Positions 12,592 to 22,722 of a DNA stretch of 64,000 nt are shown in pieces. Where the stretch lies: the NCBI GenBank assembly GCA_027494165.1, contig JAOSJM010000005.1:496001-560000 (forward strand). The letters run 5' to 3'. The notes below the pieces were generated by a model. The model made no database searches and had not been told where the DNA came from. It worked only from the letters and a program-made list of their open reading frames with translations. Every line of letters begins with the position of its first letter. Position 1 is the stretch's first letter. This DNA is from Acidimicrobiia bacterium (GTDB lineage Bacteria > Actinomycetota > Acidimicrobiia > IMCC26256 > JAOSJM01). The position numbers and the translations under genes were made by a program.

Positions 12592-13958
12592 GCCTCGTCC
12601 CGCGCGGCCTCGACGATCTCACGGCTCGCCCGCTCGACGTCCTTCGCGATCTCGGCCTCGTCCAAGGTGCGCAGCTCCCCGTCCTCCACCACGACGTCGC
12701 CACCCACCAGCAGGAGGGCGACCTCCGGTGCCGGCCCGAACACGAGCGCGGTGACCGGGTCGGCGATCCCCCGATGGTCGAGGCCGTCGAGGCGCCAGAG
12801 CGCGACGTCGGCCAGCTTCCCGACCTCCAGGCTCCCGAGCTCGCCGGAGCGACCGAGACATCGGGCACCCTCTCGGGTCGCCAGCGAGAGCGCGCCCCGC
12901 GCCGTGAGGGCGGCGGGGCCGTCGCGCAGGCGAGCGGCCAGGAGCGCCTGGTGCATCTCGGCGTCCAGCGCCCCGACCTCGTTGGACGCCGCGCCATCGA
13001 CCCCCAGCCCGACCGGGGCCCCGGCTCGCAGCAGGGCCCGGACCGGAGCGATCCCCGCACCCAGCCGCGAGTTGGACGTCGGACAGTGGGCGACGCCGGT
13101 CCCCACCCGTCCGAGGAGTCGGACCTCCTCGTCGTCCAGGTGGACGCAGTGGGCGAGCCACACGTCGTCGCCGAGCCAACCGAGGTCCGCCAGGTACTCG
13201 ACGGGACGGACGCCGAAGCGCTCACGGCAGAAGGCATCCTCCTCGGCGGTCTCCGCCAGGTGGGTGTGCAGACGGACGGCGCGAGAGCGGGCGAGAAGGG
13301 CGGCCTCGGTCATCAGCTCGGGAGTGACGGCGAACGGCGCGCACGGCGCGACCGCCACCCGACATCTCGAGCCGGGCGAGGGGTCGTGGAAGCGATCGAT
13401 CGCGGCCTCGGTCTCCGCGAGGGCGGCGTCACGATCCTCCACCAGCTCGTCGGGTGGCAGACCGCCTCGGGACGTCCCCAGGTCCATCGACCCACGGGCG
13501 ACGTGGAGCCGTAGCCCGCTCGCGCCCGCCGCGTCGACCTCGGCCGCGAGTAGGTCGGCCGCCTGGGTCGGGAACAGGTAGGGATGGTCGGCGGCCGTCG
13601 TGCAGCCGGACCGGGCCAGAGCGGCGAGGCTCGCCTGGGCCGCGACGTGCATCCGCTCGGGATCGAGATGCCCCCACACCGGGAGGAGCTCGCCGAGCCA
13701 CTCGAAGAGGTTCCGCTGCTGGGCGAGCCCGCGGGTGAGCCACTGGAACAGGTGGTGGTGGCAGTTGACCAGACCGGGGGTGAGCAGCGAGTCGCGACCG
13801 TCGACCCGCCGGGCCCCGGGCAACTGGGGCGCGGGCCCCGAACCCACCGCCACGATCTCCCCGTCCTCCACGACGAGGTGCCCCGAGGCGTACTCCGTCC
13901 CGGCGCCGTCCATCGTCGCGACGGCGCAACCCTCGATGACCACGGGAGGACGGGTCAC
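12588..13958 (-). CDS. Amidohydrolase, 8-oxoguanine deaminase-like
   Basis: This is a metal-dependent aminohydrolase of the 8-oxoguanine deaminase/AtzB/SsnA group. Metal ligands are visible as [17 protein letters not shown] (HxH), LHTHLAET, and the Asp in [21 protein letters not shown] and CPTSNSRLG are further family motifs. The GTG start at 13958 overlaps the 2Fe-2S gene stop (GTGA), and its own stop overlaps the set B large subunit start by 4 nt. It is therefore inserted between two subunits of one hydroxylase, implying that the two enzymes act in sequence. If the family assignment holds, the reaction is 8-oxoguanine to urate plus ammonia. Guanine or hydroxytriazine deamination is a less likely alternative. 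Confidence 0.82.
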   Translation of the reverse strand: MTRPPVVIEGCAVATMDGAGTEYASGHLVVEDGEIVAVGSGPAPQLPGARRVDGRDSLLTPGLVNCHHHLFQWLTRGLAQQRNLFEWLGELLPVWGHLDPERMHVAAQASLAALARSGCTTAADHPYLFPTQAADLLAAEVDAAGASGLRLHVARGSMDLGTSRGGLPPDELVEDRDAALAETEAAIDRFHDPSPGSRCRVAVAPCAPFAVTPELMTEAALLARSRAVRLHTHLAETAEEDAFCRERFGVRPVEYLADLGWLGDDVWLAHCVHLDDEEVRLLGRVGTGVAHCPTSNSRLGAGIAPVRALLRAGAPVGLGVDGAASNEVGALDAEMHQALLAARLRDGPAALTARGALSLATREGARCLGRSGELGSLEVGKLADVALWRLDGLDHRGIADPVTALVFGPAPEVALLLVGGDVVVEDGELRTLDEAEIAKDVERASREIVEAARDEA

Positions 13959-14435
13959 GCCGGTCGCCCCCCGAGCCTCCCGGCGGCGACGCGGACGGCC
14001 GCCACGATCTTCTGGTACCCGGTGCAGCGGCACAGGTTGCCGGCGAGCGCCTCGCGCACCTCGGCCTCGTCGGGGTCCGGGACCCGGTCGAGCAGGTCGA
14101 CGGCCGCCATGACGAACCCCGGCGTGCAGTAGCCGCACTGGATGGCTCCCTGCTCGACGAAGGCCTCCTGGACGGGGGTGGAGCCCGCCTTCGCCGTCGT
14201 CGAGGCCCTCGACGGTGACGACGTCGCATCCGTCGGCCTGCGCGGCGAGCACGAGACAGGCGCACACGAGGGTGCCGTCGAGCAGGACCGAGCAGGCGCC
14301 GCACTCCCCCTGCCGGCAGGCGTCCTTGACGCCGAGGACCCCGAGGCGCTCGCGCAGGACGTCCAGGAGTGTCTCGGCCGGATCGACCTCCTCGACCACG
14401 CGACGCCGACCGTCGACCGCCATCGAGAGACGCAT
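13955..14435 (-). CDS. 2Fe-2S small subunit of molybdenum hydroxylase, set B
   Basis: The first cluster region reads [18 protein letters not shown] with a further Cys in CACLVL. The second reads [13 protein letters not shown] and [14 protein letters not shown] frame break in a GGGGG/CCCCC run near 14175 separates the halves (GGLHP to [12 protein letters not shown]); one base fewer restores a normal protein of about 159 residues. The ATG at 14435 abuts the FAD subunit stop. The end overlaps the deaminase start by 4 nt. Confidence 0.9.
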
Positions 14436-15301
14436 CTAGCGGCTCCTCCGGTACTCGTCCCAGGCCCATCCCAGGACTCGGGCTGCGAGGACGCCCAGGG
14501 CGTGGCGGCGGTACGCGGCCGTGCCGCGCCGGTCGTCGATGGGGCGGGACACCTCGACGACCAGCTCGGCGAACCGTCGCCGCTCCTCATCCCGGAGAGG
14601 CGCCCGCGACTGCCAGAGCGCACGGTCCTCGAGGACCCCGGCGAGGAAGCTCGCGGCTTCGGGGACCTGGAGCGCCGTGGGGCCGGCGGAGCCGATCGCC
14701 GCCCCGACCGTCCCACCCTCCGGGTCGAGGGAGAGCGCGAAGGACACGACGGCGATCGCCATGGCGTTGCGCGGCCCCACCTTCGCGAAGCCCTGCGGTC
14801 CGGTGGTCGCCGGGACGTGGACTGCGGCGATGAGCTCGTCGGGGCCGAGCGCGTGGCGCTTGGGGCCCACGAGGAACTCTGCGAGCGGGAGCCGCCGGGC
14901 GCCGCGCACCGAGGCCACCTCCACCTCCGCCCCGGAGGCGAGGAGCGGCGGGAACGTGTCGCCCGCCGGGGACGCCGTGCCGAGGTTCCCCCGAGGGTCC
15001 CCCGGTTCCGGATCTGGCGAGAACCCACGGTGCCGGCGGCCGCGGCGAGGCCGGGGAGCGCGGCCGTCAGGGTGCAGAGCTCGGTATGGGTGACCGCCGC
15101 GCCGATGCGGAGGGACCCACCGGCGCGCTCCCAGCCCCGAAGCTCGGGGACCCTCCCGAGGTCCAGCAGGGCCTCGGGGCGGCAGCGCCGGGCGTTGAGC
15201 TCGACCAGTACGTCGGTGCCGCCCGCGACGGCGAGCGCCGGGGGGCACCCGGCCCGCAGGCCGAGCGCCTCCCCGAGGCTCGTCGGTCGGAGGATCTCCA
15301 C
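14436..15301 (-). CDS. FAD-binding medium subunit of molybdenum hydroxylase, set B
   Basis: This is the FAD subunit with [14 protein letters not shown] and the split motif [12 protein letters not shown] / [16 protein letters not shown], separated by a one-base frame break in a CCCCC run near 14990. The C-terminal [19 protein letters not shown] is typical of the family. The start is the GTG at 15301 ([13 protein letters not shown]), 11 bp after the binding-protein gene. Joined length is about 289 residues. It is encoded in one transcript with BMP protein 1, the 2Fe-2S subunit, the deaminase and the large subunit. Confidence 0.88.
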
Positions 15302-15311
15302 GGGAGGACCG

Positions 15312-16331
15312 TCAGATGCCCTCGGGGATGTCGAGCTCCCCGGCCACGACCTGGCGGCCCATCTCCTCGATCTCGGTCTGCGCGTCGGCATCGACCCGGC
15401 CCTCGCAGTAGCTCATCCAGACCACGTCCGGGTTCTCGAGCCCGACGAACACGGAGGTGTCCCCCTCCCAGGTGCCGTCCTTCACGGAGGCACCGATCTG
15501 CTCGTAGAGGGTGACCGAGTCGAACATGGCGTCGGCGAGGAAGACCTCGTCGTCCTCGCAGTGGTCGATGATGTAGCCGATCTGCTTCGTCGGGTGGTCG
15601 GCGGCCTTCACGGCCTCCGTCACCCCGGGAAGGCCGGCGTTGACGAACGAGTAGAGGACGTCGGCGCCGTCCGCGATCTGGGCCAGCGCCGCCTCCTTCG
15701 CCTTGGGCGCGTCGTCGAAGTCACCGGTCACGGTGGTGATCACCTCGATGTCGGGCCGGACGGCCTTGGCCCCCGCCTCGAACCCCTCCGCTCCCTGCAG
15801 CGTGGGCGGGATCTCGGCGCCGCCGATGTAGCCGACCACGCCGGTCTCCGACATGCGGGCCGCCAGGGCGCCCGCCAGGTACGAGCCCTGGCCGTAGCGG
15901 ATGAAGTAGGCCGCCACGTTCGGAGCGGTCTTCGTCCCGTTGAAGACCGTGAACTTCACGTCGGGGAACTCCGTGGCCACCTCGATCACGGCGTCGCTGA
16001 ACTCGCCGCCGTGCGCGATGACGAGATCCAGGTCCTGGCTGGCGAGGTTTCGGAGGGCCTCGACCATGTCGGCCGCCTTCACGTTCTCGACGTACGAGAT
16101 CTCGGCGCCGAGCGCCTCGATGGCCTGCAGGCCCAGGTAGCCGACCTCGTTGAAGCCCTTGTCGTTCACGGGGCCGGGGAGGGCCATGCCGACCTTGAAC
16201 GATCCGCTCCCACCACCGCCGCCCGACGAGCCGCCGTCCGATCCGTCGTCGTCGCCGCACCCCGCCAGGGCCCCGCCGAGCAGGACCACGACCAGGGCCG
16301 CTCGCACCAGTGCCGATCTCATGGCTCTCAT
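15312..16331 (-). CDS. BMP-family substrate-binding lipoprotein 1
   Basis: This is an exported binding protein of the basic membrane protein (Med/BMP, nucleoside/purine) family. The lipoprotein signal is short: MRAMRSALV, hydrophobic VVVLLGGA, lipobox LAGC, then a Gly/Ser/Asp linker. The mature part starts [17 protein letters not shown] and includes [14 protein letters not shown] and [16 protein letters not shown] start it at the ATG at 16331, with AGGTGG upstream, because the 32 extra upstream residues are not signal-like. It is very similar to the product of 25425-26468 but heads the set B hydroxylase unit instead of a transporter operon. It presumably shares the permeases encoded at 21.8-23.8 kb. 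Confidence 0.9.
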   Translation of the reverse strand: MRAMRSALVRAALVVVLLGGALAGCGDDDGSDGGSSGGGGGSGSFKVGMALPGPVNDKGFNEVGYLGLQAIEALGAEISYVENVKAADMVEALRNLASQDLDLVIAHGGEFSDAVIEVATEFPDVKFTVFNGTKTAPNVAAYFIRYGQGSYLAGALAARMSETGVVGYIGGAEIPPTLQGAEGFEAGAKAVRPDIEVITTVTGDFDDAPKAKEAALAQIADGADVLYSFVNAGLPGVTEAVKAADHPTKQIGYIIDHCEDDEVFLADAMFDSVTLYEQIGASVKDGTWEGDTSVFVGLENPDVVWMSYCEGRVDADAQTEIEEMGRQVVAGELDIPEGI

Positions 16332-16430
16332 CCCGAACCCACCTCGTCTCTCGCCGGAACCACCCCGTGATTCCCTCGGCACAGTATCGGGAGAAAGCGC
16401 ATCGCGCAACGGTGTTGCTATATCCATAAC

Positions 16431-17392
16431 CTAGGAGCCGGACCCTGCGACCACCTGGGTGCCGGACCGGCCCGCCAGGCCGAGCGCGGCGTCACCCAGC
16501 GCGCAGACCACACCCCGCCGCCCGCCACCCTCGACGAAGCGTGCCACCGCCTCGACCTTGGGGTTCATCGAGCCCTCGCCGAACGACCCGGCCCGCTGGA
16601 AGCGCCGGAGGGAAGCGACGTCGATCTCGCCGAGCGGACGCTCGGCCGGCCCCCCGTAGTCGAGGAAGACGCACTCGACGTCGGTGAGGATCAGGAGTGT
16701 GTCGGCCCGAAGCTCGAGCGCGAGCAGTGCGGAGACGAGGTCCTTGTCGACGACCGCCTCGACCCCGACGATGGACCCGTCCGGCGCGGTGCACACCGGC
16801 ACCCCGCCTCCGCCACCGGCGATCACGACCGTGCCCCGCTCGAAGGCGGACCGGATGGTGGCGAGCTCCAGCACGCCGAGCGGTTCGGGTGACGGGACGA
16901 CCCGTCGCACCGACCCGTTCGGGAGCTCGACCACGGTCCACCCCCGGGCCTCGAGCTCGAGGCGCCGGTCCGCCGGGAGCTCGTGGCCGATCGGCTTCAG
17001 CGGGACGTCCTCGCCGGCGACGAGGGGCCTCACGGCCGTCCTGGTGACGATGGCGACCGTCTCACGCCGGGTGCCCGCCCGGGCCAGGGCGTTGGCCAGC
17101 TCGCGCCCCACGAGGTACCCGAGCCCGCCCGCCGTGTCCGCGACGCACGTGTCGAGGGGAAGGCCCGGGAGCACGCCGGCCTCGACGCTCAGCTCCGAGC
17201 GGAGCAGGAGGTTCCCCACCTGCGGCCCGTTCCCGTGCGTGAGGAGGACCCGGTCGACCGAACCGATGGCCGGGGCCAGCACCTCGAACGCAGCACCGAG
17301 AGCCTGGGTCTCCTCGGCCACCGAGCCCACGTGACCGCTCGCGGCGAGCGCGTTCCCCCGAGCGCGACGACGAGGCGCTCAACCCCCGTCAT
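16431..17392 (-). CDS. arcC: Carbamate kinase
   Basis: The enzyme converts carbamoyl phosphate plus ADP to ATP, ammonia and CO2. The N-terminal MTGVERLVVALGG continues as NALAASGHVGSVAEE after a one-base break in a GGGGG run near 17357. Then come LLTHGNGPQVGNLLLR, IAGGGGGVPV, VEAVVDKDLVSALLA and FGEGSMNPKVEA, all hallmark motifs. Length about 320 residues, normal. The start overlaps the DUF1116 stop by 14 nt. With FdrA, DUF1116 and DUF2877 it forms the set that in E. coli handles oxamate carbamoyl transfer (AllFGH plus AllK). An arginine-deiminase role is unlikely, since no arcA or arcB is near. Confidence 0.92.
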
Positions 17393-18638
17393 GGTCCCGG
17401 AGCGCCTCGTCGAGGCCCCGGAGCGCGGCGACGAAGGGCTCCATCGGGGGGCGGACGACGCCGGCCCCGATACGGCCCCAGGGAGGGCGACAGCCCGCGA
17501 TCCCGGTCAGGATGGTGGGCAGGATCCCGGTCCGGACCACCGCGCGGACGTCGATCCCGACCGGCGTCCCCTCGAAGTCGAGGACGGGAACCGTGAAGGA
17601 ACGGCTCCTGCCCGCGGCGATCTGCATGTTGTCCCGGGTCCGGGCGATGGCGTCCCGGGCGGTACCGCCCGAGATCGCGCCCGCGGTCAGCGCGTTCGCC
17701 ATCGCCATGGCCCCCAGCCCGACGGTCTCGACGATCGCCGAGTCGCCCTGGTCGGGAGTGGCGTCCTCGGGCCCGTGGCCCGGCATGAACGCTCCCTCGA
17801 TCACCTGGGCCGGGCCGGTGAGCCAACGGTCGCCGAGGCCCGAGACCTTGATCCCGAACTCCACCCCGTTGCGGGCCATCGTCGTGACGACGCTTGACCC
17901 CGCGACGCCGTTCGCGGCGTCCGTGAGCGCCTTGGCCGTGGCCATGGCGAAGCCCAGGAAGGCCTGGTCGATCTCTTCGAAGTAGCGGAAGATCCCCGGC
18001 AGGTCCTTCCCCTCGGCGACCTCGGCGAGGGCCGGAGCCAGGGTCCGGAGGAGCAGAGCGGTGGCCGCGACGTTCCGGTTGTGGCACTCGTCGCCCATGT
18101 GGAGGGCGCGTGAGATCAGAGGGACGAGGCGTACGCCACCGAGGTGCTCCACCGCGGTGTGGAGCGCCGGCCCCAGCACGTCAACGAGCCACCGGAGGTT
18201 CTCGAACACCCCGTCGTCGAACTGACCGAACTGGAGCGCCCGTTCGACGACCTTGCAGAAGGCGCGATTCCCGAACTCGTCGTTCTCGACGACGATCACC
18301 GCCATCGACGCCGAGGTGGCCCCGGCCATCGCGCCCACGGCACCGAGATCGTGGCAGGGAGCGATCTCGATCTCGCCGCGCTCGATGGCCGACCGAGCCG
18401 ACTCCTCGTCGTCGGCGAGACCCTCGAAGAGGGCGGCGCCGATCACCGCTTGCTGCTGGACGGCCGCCATGGCGGCCCATCCGACGGGTGGCCCGGAGTG
18501 CAGGACGAGGTTCGGCTTCATCCCGGGGATGACGTCGAGGGCCGCCCTCACACCCCGCCAGGTCACGTCCGGCTCGGTGAGGCGCCGAACGACCTCCCGG
18601 TTCGCCTCGTCGATGGCGTTGCCCACACTTCCCTGCAT
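17379..18638 (-). CDS. DUF1116 protein, AllG (YlbE)-like oxamate carbamoyltransferase component
   Basis: This 419-residue protein matches the YlbE/DUF1116 family. Recognisable stretches include LHSGPPVGWAAMAAVQQQAV, IEIAPCHDLGAVGAMAGAT, ALHMGDECHNRNVA and VTTMARNGVEFGIKVSGLG. As I recall, the E. coli homologue is part of the three-protein oxamate carbamoyltransferase (FdrA, YlbE, YlbF), which makes carbamoyl phosphate. The ATG at 18638 has AAAGGAA upstream. It lies 24 bp after fdrA and overlaps the carbamate kinase by 14 nt, giving the order fdrA, DUF1116, kinase. The role in this organism is inferred from family and context. Confidence 0.86.
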   Translation of the reverse strand: MQGSVGNAIDEANREVVRRLTEPDVTWRGVRAALDVIPGMKPNLVLHSGPPVGWAAMAAVQQQAVIGAALFEGLADDEESARSAIERGEIEIAPCHDLGAVGAMAGATSASMAVIVVENDEFGNRAFCKVVERALQFGQFDDGVFENLRWLVDVLGPALHTAVEHLGGVRLVPLISRALHMGDECHNRNVAATALLLRTLAPALAEVAEGKDLPGIFRYFEEIDQAFLGFAMATAKALTDAANGVAGSSVVTTMARNGVEFGIKVSGLGDRWLTGPAQVIEGAFMPGHGPEDATPDQGDSAIVETVGLGAMAMANALTAGAISGGTARDAIARTRDNMQIAAGRSRSFTVPVLDFEGTPVGIDVRAVVRTGILPTILTGIAGCRPPWGRIGAGVVRPPMEPFVAALRGLDEALRDHDGG

Positions 18639-18662
18639 GCCGTTCCTTTCGGAACCCCTGGC

Positions 18663-20378
18663 TCAATCCAGGCGGTCGAGGATGTCCATCAGCTCGGGAT
18701 CGCCGCCGGCCGGCGGCCTCCAGTCGACGTGCAGCACGTCCGCGCCCTGTGCCTCGACGGCGTCCGAGAACCACGTGCTGCCGACGCTCACGACGGCCTC
18801 GGGACGCCGGAGCCACGTCGCGGCCCGGGCGTCGGCAGCGGCCTGCTCGGTCTCGTCGGCGACGCAGAGCGCGGCGAAAAGGGCGGCGCGCGCCGATTCC
18901 ATGACGACGACCCCCGCGCTGCGCAGCGCTTCCCGCTGGCGGCCCGCGTCCTGCGGATCAAGGTCGGTCCCGCAGACCGAGGCCACGACGAGCAGCTCCC
19001 GACCCTCGGCGGCTGCCCGCTCCCGGGCAGCCGCGACCGACGCGGCGAGCAGGGGCCCCGGGTCCTCGTGGGCGCCGTGGCCGAGGACCAGGTCGAGCAG
19101 GATCGCGCCGACCGTGGCGTCGGCCCCGAACCCGCGAATCCGCTCCGCCTGGGCCTCGGGGTCGAGCATCGGATGGGGTCGACCCTTCGTGAACTCGTCG
19201 CTGCCCAGGTCCACGATCGAGTGACCCGCCGTCCCGACCGCACCGTCCAGGTTGGAGGACACCTCGTCGAGCACCGCCCGGGCGACCTGGAGCGCCTCCT
19301 GGGCGAGGGTCCCGCCCGCGAACACCCCGCGCAGGACCCGGCCCGGACCGAGCTCCCGGCGCCGCTCGCCGACCGCGACGAGATCGACCGGGTCGCCCGA
19401 GTGGCCGGGTAGGTCCCCTGTCGCGAGGCGCACGGCGACCTGGCCCGCCTCGGCGAGGGAGCTCGCGGGCCACGCCCCCACCAGCCGGCTGACCCAGGCG
19501 TTGCCCTGGCCGAACAGGCACGTCACGACCGGGGTCCTCATGCTGCCGACGACCTCGAGGAGCCGCCCGAGCGTTCGCCGCCCGATCTGCTTGCCCACGA
19601 CGACGACCACCTCGGTCGTCGGGTCCTTCTCGAGCGCCGCCAGGCCGTCGAAGAGACTGATCCCGGCGACCTCGTCGTCGAGGTCGCGCCCTCCGAGGCC
19701 GACCATGTGGCTGACCCCCGAGCCGAGTGCTGCGACCGTCGTGGCGACCACCTGGGCCCCGGTCCCCGAGGCGGCGACCACGCCCACCGGCCCGGTCGGG
19801 ACCTGGTTGGCGAAGCCGAGGCCGAGGCCCCCCAGCATCACCGTCCCGCAGTCGGACCCGAGGAGGACCGTTCCCCGCTCGTGCGCCAGCTGCTTGAGCA
19901 CGACCTCGTCCGCGACGTCGACATTGTCGGAGAACACCATGACGGGGTGCCCCGCCTCGAGCAGCTTCCGGGCCTCGGCGGCCGCGTGCTCCCCGGGGAC
20001 CGTGATCAGTCCCACCGCTCCCCCAGGAGCGTCCCGCAGCGCCGACTCGACGGTCGGGTACACGATCCCCCGCCGCGAACCCTGCGGCGTGCGCAGCAGC
20101 TCCTCCGCGGCATCGAGGGCCGCTTCCACGGCCGACTCCGACGAACCCCGGACCGCGACCACCACGTCGTCGGGGGTGGCGCCGTCGATCCCGTCGAAGC
20201 CCAGGCCGGCCTCGACGAAGAGCTCCCGGTTCGCCGGGGATCCCATGAGCACCCCGACCTCCTCCACGCCGTCGAGGGCGCGTACGGAGGCCGCGACGCG
20301 CATGAGCCTCACCGAGTCGTGGTACTCACCGGGGTGGACGCGCCCGCGGAGGACCATCGGACCCTCAGCCGCGGCCAC
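18663..20378 (-). CDS. fdrA: FdrA-like acyl-CoA synthetase-fold protein (AllF)
   Basis: This 571-residue FdrA-family protein has a succinyl-CoA-synthetase-type architecture. The N-terminal part (VRLMRVAASVRALDGVEEVGVLMGSPANRE) is the FdrA-specific domain. A CoA-binding-like Rossmann region has GSDCGTVMLGGLGLGFANQV and GVVAASGTGAQVVATTVAALGSGVSHMVG split over its strands. The ligase-like part contains GTAGHSIVDLGSDEFTKGRPHPMLD. The family is linked to phosphorolytic oxamate (carbamoyl) transfer together with DUF1116 and DUF2877. Its start overlaps the preceding deaminase-like gene stop by 14 nt, indicating translational coupling. No frame defects are seen. Substrate unproven. Confidence 0.87.
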   Translation of the reverse strand: MAAAEGPMVLRGRVHPGEYHDSVRLMRVAASVRALDGVEEVGVLMGSPANRELFVEAGLGFDGIDGATPDDVVVAVRGSSESAVEAALDAAEELLRTPQGSRRGIVYPTVESALRDAPGGAVGLITVPGEHAAAEARKLLEAGHPVMVFSDNVDVADEVVLKQLAHERGTVLLGSDCGTVMLGGLGLGFANQVPTGPVGVVAASGTGAQVVATTVAALGSGVSHMVGLGGRDLDDEVAGISLFDGLAALEKDPTTEVVVVVGKQIGRRTLGRLLEVVGSMRTPVVTCLFGQGNAWVSRLVGAWPASSLAEAGQVAVRLATGDLPGHSGDPVDLVAVGERRRELGPGRVLRGVFAGGTLAQEALQVARAVLDEVSSNLDGAVGTAGHSIVDLGSDEFTKGRPHPMLDPEAQAERIRGFGADATVGAILLDLVLGHGAHEDPGPLLAASVAAARERAAAEGRELLVVASVCGTDLDPQDAGRQREALRSAGVVVMESARAALFAALCVADETEQAAADARAATWLRRPEAVVSVGSTWFSDAVEAQGADVLHVDWRPPAGGDPELMDILDRLD

Positions 20379-21651
20379 GTCGGACCTCCCGGCGCGTCTC
20401 CGTCGTGGCCACGATCCGCCCTCGTCGCACGACCCAGCGGCGGGCCGGCTGGAGGCGCAACACGTCGGTGGCCGTGCTCCCCTCGTCCAGGACCACGAGG
20501 TCGGCCCACGCGCCCTCGCGGATCCCGTAGTCCTCGAGCCGCATCGCCCGGGCCCCGTTCTCGGTCACCGCGTCGAGACCGTGCTCGACGTCCTCGGGCC
20601 GGTAGAGGTGAGCCGTGTGGACCAGGAAGCTCGCGACCTCGAGCATGTCGGCCCGGCCGAACGGGTAGTAGGGGTCCGCCACGTCGTCCTGGCCCGTCAC
20701 CACGTTCACCCCGGCGGCGATGAGCTCACGAACCCGCGTGATCCCGCGAGGGATCGGCTGGGACGCGTGCTCGCACTTCGAGACCAGGCTCACGTGCGCG
20801 TTCGCGCACACCGAGATGCCAGCATCCCGTACGAGCATGATCGTCCGTTCGGCCAGGTGGTCGTCGTAGGACGCGAGGCCGCACCCGTGGCTCGCCACGA
20901 CCCGCCCCTGCCAACCGGCTGCGATCGTCGACAGCGCGAGTTGCTCCAAGTTGTGGACCTGCGGGGCCACCGGCTCGTCATCGACGAACGCGTGGACGTC
21001 CGCGTCGAACCTCCGGGCGACCTCGAACGCCTCGTCGAGGTGCTCCTGGGCGTGGGTCGAGCTGAGCTCGAACCACGGGAACGCGCCCACGACGTCGCAG
21101 CCGGCCTCCATCGCCCGGACGAGCAGCGCGCCCGCACCCGGATCGCGCACCAGCCCCTCCTGGGGGAACGCGACCACCTGGACGTCGAGGAGGTCCGCGA
21201 ACTCGTCCCGGAGCGCGAGGAGGGCCTCGGCCGAGCGCAGGCCTCCGACCGTCCCGACGTCGGCGAACGCCCGCAGGGCCGTGGTGCCGTACGCAACCGC
21301 GAGCTCGAGCACCTCCCGTCCACGCCGGAGAAGGTCCTCCGTCGTGTAGGACCGTCGTCGCTCCAGGGTCATGTCGATCGACTCCTGGAAGGTGCCTTCG
21401 GGCCAGGCGGTCCCGTGGCCCACCGTGAGCGCCTTGTCCACGTGGAGGTGGGGGTCGACCAGGCCGGGGAGCACGAGGCGCCCCGACGCGTCGATCTCGG
21501 TCCGGGCGGGCTCGGTCACCTCGGGCGCGACCCTCACGAACCGGCCGTCGCGCACCGCCAGGTCAACGACCCGTCCGTCGCGCAGCCGGGCCCGCCGCAC
21601 GAGCAGGTCCAGCTCTCCGTCGCCCGCCGCCGGCTCCGCCGTCGTGCTCAC
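20365..21651 (-). CDS. Cytosine deaminase-like amidohydrolase
   Basis: This 428-residue metal-dependent hydrolase is of the cytosine deaminase/AtzC subgroup. Ligand motifs in order: DPHLHVDKALTVG (HxH), GTTALRAFADVG, VDDEPVAPQVHNLE, VVASHGC, and the catalytic Asp in VTGQDDVADPYYPFG. It is the first gene of the fdrA-DUF1116-carbamate kinase unit and overlaps fdrA by 14 nt, so its product or a near derivative probably feeds the carbamoyl-transfer step. The ATG at 21651 follows an AT-rich 117 bp gap (GTTGTACGATGACGAACATG on this strand), the likely promoter. The exact substrate (cytosine, isoguanine, ammelide-type ring or a cyclic ureide) cannot be told. Confidence 0.82.
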   Translation of the reverse strand: MSTTAEPAAGDGELDLLVRRARLRDGRVVDLAVRDGRFVRVAPEVTEPARTEIDASGRLVLPGLVDPHLHVDKALTVGHGTAWPEGTFQESIDMTLERRRSYTTEDLLRRGREVLELAVAYGTTALRAFADVGTVGGLRSAEALLALRDEFADLLDVQVVAFPQEGLVRDPGAGALLVRAMEAGCDVVGAFPWFELSSTHAQEHLDEAFEVARRFDADVHAFVDDEPVAPQVHNLEQLALSTIAAGWQGRVVASHGCGLASYDDHLAERTIMLVRDAGISVCANAHVSLVSKCEHASQPIPRGITRVRELIAAGVNVVTGQDDVADPYYPFGRADMLEVASFLVHTAHLYRPEDVEHGLDAVTENGARAMRLEDYGIREGAWADLVVLDEGSTATDVLRLQPARRWVVRRGRIVATTETRREVRRGRG

Positions 21652-21768
21652 GAGCCCACCGACCCGTTGATTTCACTAGCCGTAATCATGTTCGTCATCG
21701 TACAACTTCCACCCGGCGGTACCAAGCTGAGGGAACGCCTGACCGATGCCCCCGGCGACCCGATCGTG

Positions 21769-22698
21769 CTACTCCTCCCGCTGGCGACGGAAGGGGGTCC
21801 CCAGGGCGCTCGGCATCCGGCTCCTCCCCGCCATCCCCGCGAGGACCACGAGCCCGAGGACGTAGGGCATCGCCAGCCAGATCTGGCTCGGGATCCCCGA
21901 CTCCAGGCCCTGGAGGCGGAACTGCAGCGCGTCGACGGCTCCGAACAACACGCAGGCGCCGAAGGCGCCGACCGGGTGCCACCGACCGAAGATCACCGCG
22001 GCGAGGGCGATGAACCCGCGACCGGCCGTCATGTTCTCGGCGAAGAGGTTGAGGTTCCCGATGGAGAGCACGGCCCCACCGATGCCCGCCAGGGCACCCG
22101 CGAAGAGCTGGGCTCCGTAACGGACGACGTCCACCCGGACCCCGGCGGTGTCCGCCGCCTGGGGGTGCTCTCCCACCGCCCGGATCCGCAGACCCCACGA
22201 CGTCCGCCGCAGGAGGAAGACGCTCAACGGGACCAGGACGAAGAGCAGGTACACGAGGGGGATCTGGTCGAAGAGCACGTCTCCGACCACGGGGATCCCG
22301 GACAGCAACGGGATCGGCAGCTCCTCGAACGCCGGCACCGTGACCGAGGTGCGGGAGGCGAACACGAGTCGGAAGACGTATGTCGTCAAGCCCACCGCCA
22401 GGAGGTTGATCCCGACGCCGATGACGATGTGGTCCGTCTTGAGCGTGACGACGAACACGGCGAACAGCAGCGTGACGAGCACGCCCGTCAAGGCCGCGCA
22501 CGCCACGCCGACCCAGGGGCTCCCCGTCCCCGAGGAGCCGAGCGCTGCGGCCAGCGCGCCGGAGAGCATGACCCCCTCGAGCCCGATGTTGAGCACTCCC
22601 GAGCGCTGGCCCACGGTCTCCCCCACCGAGGCGAAGCCGATCGAGGTCAGCGACCGCACCGAGGCCTGCATCCAGGCGACGTCGAGCACCCCGAACAC
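21769..22698 (-). CDS. ABC transporter permease, nucleoside/BMP type (NupQ/YufQ-like)
   Basis: This integral membrane permease of the branched-chain/ribose-like superfamily has about eight to ten hydrophobic segments. ETVGQRSGVLNIGLEGVML near residues 27-45 is the signature of BMP-family permeases, with RIRAVGEHPQAADTAGV as the ATPase-contacting loop. It lies 24 bp downstream of the partner permease, as last gene of the unit BMP2, ATPase, permease, permease. It imports the ligand delivered by the BMP proteins, probably purine nucleosides, bases or related N-heterocycles. Confidence 0.9.
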   Translation of the reverse strand: MFGVLDVAWMQASVRSLTSIGFASVGETVGQRSGVLNIGLEGVMLSGALAAALGSSGTGSPWVGVACAALTGVLVTLLFAVFVVTLKTDHIVIGVGINLLAVGLTTYVFRLVFASRTSVTVPAFEELPIPLLSGIPVVGDVLFDQIPLVYLLFVLVPLSVFLLRRTSWGLRIRAVGEHPQAADTAGVRVDVVRYGAQLFAGALAGIGGAVLSIGNLNLFAENMTAGRGFIALAAVIFGRWHPVGAFGACVLFGAVDALQFRLQGLESGIPSQIWLAMPYVLGLVVLAGMAGRSRMPSALGTPFRRQREE

Positions 22699-22722
22699 CG
22701 CTCGTCCCCTCTCCCCGATCCC

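Noticed and set aside
16431..17392. Arginine deiminase pathway for the carbamate kinase
   Set aside because: No arginine deiminase or ornithine carbamoyltransferase is nearby, while the FdrA/DUF1116/DUF2877 set is.
20365..21651. Codon-level assignment as true cytosine deaminase (codA)
   Set aside because: Family motifs fit, but the coupling to fdrA argues for another substrate; the symbol was withheld.
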